Part shown: positions 33,196-39,019 of the stretch, piece after piece
Layout of the letters: every line of letters begins with the position of its first letter
Position numbering within the stretch: the stretch's first letter is position 1
DNA from: Bhargavaea cecembensis
Lineage (GTDB): Bacteria; Bacillota; Bacilli; Bacillales_A; Planococcaceae
DNA: 39,019 bases
Assembly: GCF_000826125.2 (NCBI RefSeq)
Contig: NZ_LN651373.1
Location: 1,981,428 to 2,020,446, forward strand
Direction: 5' to 3'
The notes under the pieces: generated by a model
Databases searched by the model: none
Seen by the model: only the letters and a program-made list of their open reading frames with translations
Told to the model about the DNA's origin: nothing
Translations under genes and position numbers: made by a program

Positions 33196-34129
33196 CTGTT
33201 ATCTCAAACCTCTCTGTGCAAGTTGGTCCCGCCAGCCGCCAGGCAGCACGCCGGACGGCAAACGGAATCGGACGGCCCGGCTCTGCGGTGCCCGCATCCT
33301 CCCCGTCTGTATGGACCGGAACGCGCCGGTCCGCAGTCAGTTCGAATGCTTCATCCGATAATCTGTATACTTCTTTGAATCTCGTATGGCTTCCTGTGAA
33401 GACCGTTCCGAAAACGAGCAGGAGCTTCAGTCTGGACAGGCCATGAATGACCGTCAGCTCAAGCTTCCCGTCCGCAGGGTCCGAGCCGGGGGAAATCTTC
33501 ATCCCGCCGCCGTAATACGGCTGGTTGCTGACGGCGGCGAGCCAGACTTTCCCAAAGTCGGATCGCTTGCCGCCCGCCGTCACCGACAAGCCGAACGGGC
33601 GGAACGTGAACAGCGTCCGGACGATGAAGAAGGCGTAGATCAGCTTCCCCGCCCCGACCCGGTTGAACAGCTTTTTCATCCGGGAACGGTTCACGTTGTT
33701 CGAGATGACCGCATCGAATCCGATCCCCGCGCTGTTCATGAAGACCACCGGCTCGGCAAGACCGGCCGTCCCGAGATCAAGCCGTCCGAATTCCCGGAAA
33801 TCGGCGATCTCCTCCGCCGTGCGGAAAGCCCGGTAACCGCGCCCGAAATCATTTCCGGAACCGACGCCGACAGAACCGATCAGGACATGCCGGCTTCCGG
33901 CCGCGCCCCGGATGACTTCATGGACCGTCCCGTCTCCGCCGAAAGCGACCAGCAGGACCGCCGGACGGCTCTCCCCTTCAGCAAAGCCCCGGGCGATGGC
34001 AATCGCATGCCCGGGGCCTTCTGTGATGATCTCTTTGAACGGAAAACGGATCTGTTGACGGAACCGTTTCCACCGTTCGAGCGACCTGCCGTTTTTCGCG
34101 GCAGGATTCACGATGAAAATGACTTCCAT
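33179..34129 (-). CDS. ytlR: Diacylglycerol/lipid kinase-family protein YtlR
   Basis: DAGK-catalytic-domain protein of 316 residues. It begins with [12 protein letters not shown], has the nucleotide motif [11 protein letters not shown], the [11 protein letters not shown] stretch and [10 protein letters not shown], all typical of DgkB/YegS-type lipid kinases. The lipid substrate is not known. The ATG at 34129 lies 5 bp after the dat stop with a poor ribosome site, so translation depends on dat. A longer frame into dat has no better start. Confidence 0.9.
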   Translation of the reverse strand: MEVIFIVNPAAKNGRSLERWKRFRQQIRFPFKEIITEGPGHAIAIARGFAEGESRPAVLLVAFGGDGTVHEVIRGAAGSRHVLIGSVGVGSGNDFGRGYRAFRTAEEIADFREFGRLDLGTAGLAEPVVFMNSAGIGFDAVISNNVNRSRMKKLFNRVGAGKLIYAFFIVRTLFTFRPFGLSVTAGGKRSDFGKVWLAAVSNQPYYGGGMKISPGSDPADGKLELTVIHGLSRLKLLLVFGTVFTGSHTRFKEVYRLSDEAFELTADRRVPVHTDGEDAGTAEPGRPIPFAVRRAAWRLAGPTCTERFEITDESTP

Positions 34130-34133
34130 CCGG

Positions 34134-34985
34134 TCAGTTCTGGGTGACCGGCTTCGGCAATCTGTCACTGAACGCAGCCATCAGCGCCTTCGTGACCGGC
34201 CCCGGTTTCCCGTCGCCGATCGTGCGCCCGTCGATTTCTGAAACCGGAACGATATCATTCGTCGTCGAAGACATGAAAAACTCATCCATGCCGTAGACGT
34301 CTTCCAGCGCCATCGGTTCCTCGATGACAGTCTGGCCGATCTCCCCGCAGCAGTCCATGATGACCCGGCGGGTGATGCCGTTCAGGATGAAGTTCGAAAC
34401 CGGGTGGGTATAAATGACGTCGTCTTTCACGCCGAACATGTTTGAGGACGAGCCTTCCGTCACGGTGCCGCTCCGGTGGAGAAGGGCCTCGAAGCTGCCC
34501 GCCTCGTGGGCCTCCTGTTTGGCCAGCACGTTCGGAAGCAGGTTCAGACTCTTGATGTCGCAGCGCATCCACCTGATATCTTCCACCGACTTCAGCGTGA
34601 CGGTCTCCGGCTTCTTCGCATCTTCTGCATACGCCTTCGTATACCCGGTGATCACCGGCACGATGTCTTCGCCCGGGAAATGATGGACGCGCGGAGCGGA
34701 TCCGCGTGTCGCCTGGACGTACACATGCCCTTCCTTGATGTCATTGTCCCGGACGAGCCGTTCGAGATTGGCCTTCATCTCGGGCTTGCCGTACGGGAGC
34801 TCCATCCGGATCTTCTCCGCAGATTCATAGAGCCGTCCGATATGCTCATCCGCCGTGAACAGGCTGCCGCCGTACACGCGGATCACTTCATAGACGCCGT
34901 CCCCGAAATAATAGCCGCGGTCTTCGATCGAAACGGTGATTTCATCGTCTTTGACAAAACGGTCATTCAGCAAGTAGATGGACAT
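34134..34985 (-). CDS. dat: D-amino acid aminotransferase
   Basis: PLP enzyme, fold type IV, that makes D-alanine or D-glutamate for the cell wall. Of 283 residues; the catalytic Lys145 lies in CDIKSLNLLPNV. The N-terminal DRGYYFGDGVYEVIRVY and the GTVTEGSSSNMF motif are typical of the D-amino acid subgroup. ATG at 34985 follows GAAGGA. It lies 40 bp after pepV in the same operon. Confidence 0.95.
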   Translation of the reverse strand: MSIYLLNDRFVKDDEITVSIEDRGYYFGDGVYEVIRVYGGSLFTADEHIGRLYESAEKIRMELPYGKPEMKANLERLVRDNDIKEGHVYVQATRGSAPRVHHFPGEDIVPVITGYTKAYAEDAKKPETVTLKSVEDIRWMRCDIKSLNLLPNVLAKQEAHEAGSFEALLHRSGTVTEGSSSNMFGVKDDVIYTHPVSNFILNGITRRVIMDCCGEIGQTVIEEPMALEDVYGMDEFFMSSTTNDIVPVSEIDGRTIGDGKPGPVTKALMAAFSDRLPKPVTQN

Positions 34986-35024
34986 TACAGATCCTTCTTT
35001 CCTAGTTGATAGCACGGGCCAACG

Positions 35025-36413
35025 TCAGTTGCCTGCAAGTTCAGAGATGGCATCCGCATAGATGCCGGCCGCCTTCACGAGATCGTCGACGGAAACCCAC
35101 TCATCCGCCTGGTGCGCCACGTCCGGCCGGCCCGGGAAGAGCATGCCGAACGCCACGCCTTTTTGGAGTGTCCGGGCATAGGTGCCTCCGCCGATCGACA
35201 GAAGTTCCGCCTTCTCCCCGGTCTGGCGTTCGTACACGCGCTGCAGCGTACGGATGAACGGGTCGTCCGCATCCACGTGGTGGGGCGGCGAGTCGGAAGC
35301 GAGATCCAGTGCGAATCCGGATCCTTCCAGCGCTTCCCGGCATGCCGCCAGTTTCTCTTCAACCGGATAGGAGACCGAGTAGCGCATGCTGACCGTAACT
35401 TCCCCTCCGCTCGTTTCATTATACGCCAGGATGCCGGCGTTGAGTGTCGTTTCCCCGGAAATTTCATCAGCGAAATCAAGTCCGAGGAAATGCCCTCGCG
35501 ACCCGTCACCGAATGCCTGATCGACAAACGACGTGAACCGGGCGCCGTCCCCTTCCATATGAGGATCGAGGAACGAGGCGAGCCGGATGCCCGCGTTGAT
35601 CCCGTCTTCGGGCTCCATCGCATGGGCGGCCTTTCCGCGCAGCATGAGTTCGCTCCTGTTATCTCCGGAGGGGCTCAATTTCCCTTCCAAGCCGCTTTCA
35701 CCAAGAAATGCATGGAACGGCCCTTCGAGTTCCTCAGCCGGAATCCGGACCACCGCACGCGCTTCATCCGGCACCATGTTCGTCCGGCTGCCCGAACGGA
35801 AAGAAACGAGAGATCCGCTGCCCGCGGACCCAGCCTGGGAGAACACGAGTCCCGCAATCCCTTTTTCGGCGTTGATGATCGGGAAATCGGCGTCCGGCGC
35901 GAACCCGATCGTCGGCATTTCCTCCGTTTTGAAATACCGGTCCATGCAGCGGAAGCCGCTCTCCTCGTCGGCACCGACGATCAGCCGGACCCGTTTGTTG
36001 AGCGTGATTCCCGACTCCTTCACCATCTTCATCGCATGCCAGGCCGCAATCGTCGGGCCCTTGTCGTCGATGGCCCCTCTGCCGAACACTTTGCCGTCCC
36101 GGACATCCGCCTCGAACGGCGGAGTCGTCCAGCCGTCGCCTGCCGGCACTACATCGACATGGCAAAGGATGCCGAGCAGCTCGTCCCCCGTCCCCATCTC
36201 GATATGGCCCGCCATGCCGTCGATGTTCTTCACGTGCATTCCGGCTTTCCGGCCCTCTTCGAGCAACCAGTCAAGTGCCCGCTTCGGGCCTTCCCCGAAC
36301 GGCGCCTCATCGCTTGCCGTGTTTTCGTCAAGGACGCTGTTGATCGAAATGAGCGACTTGAGGTCCTCGACGATGGCGCCTTCTGATTCAATTGCTTTGC
36401 TGTTCCAGTCCAT
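35025..36413 (-). CDS. pepV: Dipeptidase PepV
   Basis: Zinc dipeptidase of the M20 family, cytosolic, cleaving dipeptides. 462 residues, the family length. Metal ligands: His85 and Asp87 in LCHVDVVP, the Asp in GRGAIDDKGP, the GADEESG pair, and the later Asp in APDADFP. The lid domain is in the middle of the sequence. ATG after GGGAGGC. It heads the minus-strand pepV-dat-ytlR-trmB-ytnP operon. Confidence 0.96.
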   Translation of the reverse strand: MDWNSKAIESEGAIVEDLKSLISINSVLDENTASDEAPFGEGPKRALDWLLEEGRKAGMHVKNIDGMAGHIEMGTGDELLGILCHVDVVPAGDGWTTPPFEADVRDGKVFGRGAIDDKGPTIAAWHAMKMVKESGITLNKRVRLIVGADEESGFRCMDRYFKTEEMPTIGFAPDADFPIINAEKGIAGLVFSQAGSAGSGSLVSFRSGSRTNMVPDEARAVVRIPAEELEGPFHAFLGESGLEGKLSPSGDNRSELMLRGKAAHAMEPEDGINAGIRLASFLDPHMEGDGARFTSFVDQAFGDGSRGHFLGLDFADEISGETTLNAGILAYNETSGGEVTVSMRYSVSYPVEEKLAACREALEGSGFALDLASDSPPHHVDADDPFIRTLQRVYERQTGEKAELLSIGGGTYARTLQKGVAFGMLFPGRPDVAHQADEWVSVDDLVKAAGIYADAISELAGN

Positions 36414-36441
36414 GAATCCGCCTCCCGTCAGTTATAGTGCC

Positions 36442-36469
36442 ATTCTACACGTTCCAGCAGAAATGAAAA
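36442..36469 (-). promoter_or_regulatory. Possible pepV promoter
   Basis: Minus-strand TTTTCA, 16-bp spacer, TAGAAT, about 30 bp before pepV. The -35 box matches only four of six positions. Confidence 0.35.
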
Positions 36470-36523
36470 GAGGAACGCCGGCCTGCCGGGTTGTTAATAA
36501 ACTGCCAAAAAAGGCGCCGCGCG

Positions 36524-36552
36524 TTGGAATACTCTAACTATTGCTGTATAAT
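36524..36552 (+). promoter_or_regulatory. SigA-type promoter of ytzE
   Basis: TTGGAA, 17-bp spacer, perfect TATAAT. It implies a leader of about 130 nt before ytzE. Confidence 0.7.
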
Positions 36553-36561
36553 AAGAGTGGG

Positions 36562-36639
36562 ATGATTGATGTCCCAAAACCGACAAAGGATGTGTACGCC
36601 CTCAACCGAACAGTCTGCGAGCATGGCTCGATGCTTTGA
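36562..36639 (+). CDS. Possible 25-codon leader ORF before ytzE
   Basis: ATG at 36562 opens a frame MIDVPKPTKDVYAL... ending at TGA 36637-36639, within the long ytzE leader. AGAGTGGG just before it is too close for a good ribosome site. A small hairpin CGAGC-ATG-GCTCG lies within. It may be chance; recorded because the leader is long for so small a gene. Confidence 0.2.
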   Translation: MIDVPKPTKDVYALNRTVCEHGSML

Positions 36640-36690
36640 TCGTCCGCTGGTCTTGCCAAAGGAGAATAGGGTGAAGGAGTGGTTCTGAAT

Positions 36691-36912
36691 ATGAAACCTA
36701 CTACCGACCGGATGCTGATCCGGATCAAGGATGTCTATTTGTTCATCCGCGATCGGGGAATCGTCACGACCGACGACCTGGTCGACGCGTTCGGCATCAC
36801 TCCGCGCACGGTTCAAAGAGATTTGAACGTGCTTGCTTTCAACGGCCTGGTCGACAGTCCAAGCCGAGGCAAATGGACAACGACGGAGAAACGGGTAAAA
36901 CTGACTTCTTGA
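36691..36912 (+). CDS. ytzE: YtzE, small DeoR-type HTH regulator
   Basis: 73-residue protein which is almost only a winged helix: TTDDLVDAFGITPRTVQRDL is the DeoR-type recognition region, followed by the wing SPSRGKWTTTEKRV. It lacks a ligand domain, as does B. subtilis YtzE. Its targets are unknown. ATG at 36691 is chosen by match to YtzE; a GTG at 36679 overlaps the AAGGAG site itself. Confidence 0.9.
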   Translation: MKPTTDRMLIRIKDVYLFIRDRGIVTTDDLVDAFGITPRTVQRDLNVLAFNGLVDSPSRGKWTTTEKRVKLTS

Positions 36913-36928
36913 GAGTGCACACATACGA

Positions 36929-36966
36929 AAAAGGATGGCCCCCCCGGGTGGAGGGTCATCCTTTTT
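36929..36966. terminator. Bidirectional terminator between ytzE and the pseudouridine synthase gene
   Basis: AAAAAGGATG and CATCCTTTTT arms with CCC/GGG extension. The right arm overlaps the stop codon of the minus-strand gene. It gives a T-run in both directions. Confidence 0.88.
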
Positions 36967-37675
36967 GGTGTTGTTTCAATGATGCCAATTCCTGTTCGGT
37001 GAGCTCCCGGTAATCGCCGGGTGAGAGCGCCGGATCGAGGACGAGCGGACCCATCGACAGCCGCTTCAGGTAAACGACTTCCTTGCCGCGCGCTTCGAAC
37101 ATCCGCTTGACCTGATGGAATTTCCCTTCGGTGATCGTGAGTTCAATCTTGGATATCTCACCCGCCGAGAGAATATCGAGCTTCGCCGGTTTCGTCACGT
37201 ATCCGTCGTCCAGCCCGACGCCGGCAGCGAACGCCTCGCCGTCCCGGGCGGTCACTTCTCCGCGGACTCTGGCGAAATACGTTTTTTCGACATGCCGTTT
37301 CGGGGAGAGCAACGCATGCGCCAGTTTCCCGTCATTCGTGATGAGCAGGAGCCCTTCCGTGTCCTTGTCGAGCCGGCCTGCCGGGAACGGTTCAAACCGG
37401 CGGTACTCATAGGGCAGGAGATCGATCACAGTGCGGTCCCGGTTGTCTTCCGTCGCGGACACGACGCCCGGGGGCTTGTTCATCAGCAAATAGATGAACT
37501 CCCGGTAATCGACCGGCTCGCCGAACACCGAGACGTCCCCGCTTTCCGGATCAACGTGGAGCGCCGGGTCGCGGACCGTTTCCCCCGCCACGCTCACCGC
37601 CCCCTGTTTCAGCAGGGCCTTCACTTCTTTCCTCGATCCGTAGCCGCTGTTCGCGAGCAATTTATCGAGCCTCAT
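36956..37675 (-). CDS. RsuA-family 16S rRNA pseudouridine synthase
   Basis: Converts a uridine of 16S rRNA to pseudouridine; by family, U516. 239 residues. An S4 RNA-binding domain fills about 1-50 (RLDKLLANSGYGSRKEV), then the catalytic GRLDKDTEGLLL with Asp103, and the KTYFARVRG and EGKFHQVKRMF motifs. ATG follows GAGGTGATAAA. It lies 9 bp after the flippase gene on the same strand. RsuA and RluB/E paralogues are hard to tell apart by eye. Confidence 0.92.
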   Translation of the reverse strand: MRLDKLLANSGYGSRKEVKALLKQGAVSVAGETVRDPALHVDPESGDVSVFGEPVDYREFIYLLMNKPPGVVSATEDNRDRTVIDLLPYEYRRFEPFPAGRLDKDTEGLLLITNDGKLAHALLSPKRHVEKTYFARVRGEVTARDGEAFAAGVGLDDGYVTKPAKLDILSAGEISKIELTITEGKFHQVKRMFEARGKEVVYLKRLSMGPLVLDPALSPGDYRELTEQELASLKQHQKG

Positions 37676-37684
37676 TTTATCACC

Positions 37685-39019
37685 TCACAGTCCGAGTTTA
37701 TCGGCGATCCTCTTCAGCCGGTTGCCGAACAGTTTCTGGGCAAGTCCGGATTTGAACGCCAGCACCGCGTAGACCGCCGCGCCGACAGCGGCCGTCACGA
37801 GAATATACAGGAATGCCGTCCCTTTGCTGTCCGCGGGTCCGAACAGGCGCAGGCCCTTCAGAGTGAGCCAGGCGGCCAGGACCATCATGCCGTTGAACAG
37901 CAGGATGAGCACCATCCGCCGGATCACCATTCTCGAGCGGTAATGAAGCGCATTTGACGCAACAGCGATATTCAGCGCGACCGCCACTCCGTAGCCGATG
38001 ACCGTCGCCAGGATGGCGCCCTGCGCCTCGAACAGCTTGATGAGCGGAATGTTCAGAGCGAGCTTGAGCAGCAGGCCGATGAGCAGGTTGAGGACAATCC
38101 ATTTATGCCGGTCGATCGCCTGCAGGATGGAGCCGGTGACCGTGTACAGGGCGAACAGGATGGACGCAGGCGCGTAGGACCTCAGGATGGCGGCGCCGAC
38201 TGCATCTTCCTCGAACAGGAGATGGTAGAACTCACCCGACAGGATCATCAGCCCGAGCACCATCGGGAAAGTCAGGAACGCGACGATCTGATACGTCTGA
38301 TCGAGCGACCGGGTCATCGCCGTCCGGTTCCCTGTTGTAAAGTAGCCCGTCACGATCGGAATGAGCGCCATCGAGAAAGCCGTCCCGATCATGACCGGGA
38401 TCATGACGATCTTGTGGGTCGTGAAATTCAGCATCGCAAGCTGGCCGTCGGATACGGAGGCCAGGCCGATCGAGGACATCGCCCGGTTGAACGTGATCAT
38501 ATCGACAAACTGGAACAGCGGATTGGCAAGCCCGACGAGGACGATCGGAAAAATGTAGACGATGAGTTCCCGGTACATGTCCTTCAGGCTGGCGCCGTTC
38601 GAATGGGTGCTTGAATCGAGCAGCCGGTCAAACTCCGGCTTTTCGCGTTTCCAGTAGTAGCCGAGAATTGCAAGCCCGGCCAGTGCGCCGATGAAGGCCG
38701 CAAACACGGCAAATGAAATTGCGGTCCGCGGAGATTCTTCCATAAAGTTGATGACGACATATACGCCCGCCAGCACGAACAAGATCCGGACGATCTGCTC
38801 CAGAAGCTGAGAGACGGCGGTCGGCGTGAACTGCTGGTATCCCTGGAAGAAACCGCGCGTCAGGCTCATGAACGGCACGACGATGAGCGCGAAGCTCACC
38901 CAGCGGATGACGCCGGCGATTTCATCGACCGAGAACACTTGCTCATCATCGGCGATGACCATGTGGGCCATCGGCTCGGCAAGGAAGTACAGCAGAAGGA
39001 ACGAGACGATCCCCGTTCC
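37685..39019 (-). CDS. ytgP: YtgP-like MOP-family lipid flippase, 5' end outside window
   Basis: Polytopic membrane protein of the MviN/SpoVB/Wzx group, here 444 codons without the N-terminus, since the frame is open to the window edge. About ten hydrophobic helices are visible; TRGFFQGYQQFTPTAVSQLLEQ is typical of SpoVB/YtgP proteins. B. subtilis YtgP (also called MurJ-like or Amj partner) can move lipid II. Position next to the RsuA-type gene and ytzE matches the B. subtilis order, which supports YtgP over SpoVB. Confidence 0.9.
   Translation of the reverse strand, partial: GTGIVSFLLLYFLAEPMAHMVIADDEQVFSVDEIAGVIRWVSFALIVVPFMSLTRGFFQGYQQFTPTAVSQLLEQIVRILFVLAGVYVVINFMEESPRTAISFAVFAAFIGALAGLAILGYYWKREKPEFDRLLDSSTHSNGASLKDMYRELIVYIFPIVLVGLANPLFQFVDMITFNRAMSSIGLASVSDGQLAMLNFTTHKIVMIPVMIGTAFSMALIPIVTGYFTTGNRTAMTRSLDQTYQIVAFLTFPMVLGLMILSGEFYHLLFEEDAVGAAILRSYAPASILFALYTVTGSILQAIDRHKWIVLNLLIGLLLKLALNIPLIKLFEAQGAILATVIGYGVAVALNIAVASNALHYRSRMVIRRMVLILLFNGMMVLAAWLTLKGLRLFGPADSKGTAFLYILVTAAVGAAVYAVLAFKSGLAQKLFGNRLKRIADKLGL

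Overview
The window is a stretch of Gram-positive (Firmicutes, Bacillales) chromosome. Gene order closely follows the Bacillus subtilis tyrS-acsA-acuABC-ccpA-aroA-ytxHG-murC-ytpTRQ-ytoP-ytzB-ytnP-trmB-ytlR-pepV-ytzE-ytgP neighbourhood. The base composition is clearly GC-rich for that group, and strong AGGAGG-type ribosome sites precede most genes. I infer a GC-rich member of the Planococcaceae or a close relative; the genus cannot be fixed from the sequence alone.

Left part (1-7.7 kb): an alanyl-tRNA editing protein (cut by the window edge) and tyrS lie behind a tyrosine T-box. A divergent class A penicillin-binding protein follows, then acsA (acetyl-CoA synthetase). Between the PBP gene and acsA sits a run of 21-bp repeats.

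Accessory island (7.9-14.1 kb): six minus-strand genes sit between acsA and acuA, which are neighbours in B. subtilis. They encode an ACAD10/11-like acyl-CoA dehydrogenase, an SDR dehydrogenase, a TetR regulator, an ACAD10/11-type APH kinase, a ComB-like phosphatase and an acyl-CoA ligase. The set resembles the Pseudomonas levulinate/4-hydroxyacid (Lva) pathway. A 20-bp palindrome next to the first promoter, with a near copy before the kinase, is the likely TetR operator.

acuA-array-acuBC (14.3-18.7 kb): the acetyl-CoA synthetase acetylation/deacetylation genes acuA, acuB and acuC are split by a 1.9-kb array. It holds eleven perfect 119-bp palindromic units followed by diverged longer units. 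The unit types differ in sequence but keep paired arms through compensatory changes, so the fold appears to be the conserved property. A degenerate remnant of the element lies at 31.6 kb. This is the most unusual object in the window.

Central part (18.7-31.4 kb): ccpA, aroA (chorismate mutase-DAHP synthase, with a perfect cre site upstream), ytxH and ytxG behind a SigB-like promoter, murC, the DNA translocase sftA, and a minus-strand run ytoP - DUF84 NTPase - lipoprotein - ytpQ - ytpR. The small ytzB gene diverges from ytoP.

Right part (31.5-39 kb): an operon pepV-dat-ytlR-trmB-ytnP on the minus strand, the small DeoR-type regulator ytzE on the plus strand, and on the minus strand an RsuA-type pseudouridine synthase and a partial YtgP-like flippase running off the edge.

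Apart from the array, two of three 21-bp-period repeat runs (19.85 and 31.50 kb) belong to one sequence family in opposite orientation; a third (5.7 kb) shares the period. No tRNA, rRNA, insertion sequence, phage gene or CRISPR array was seen.
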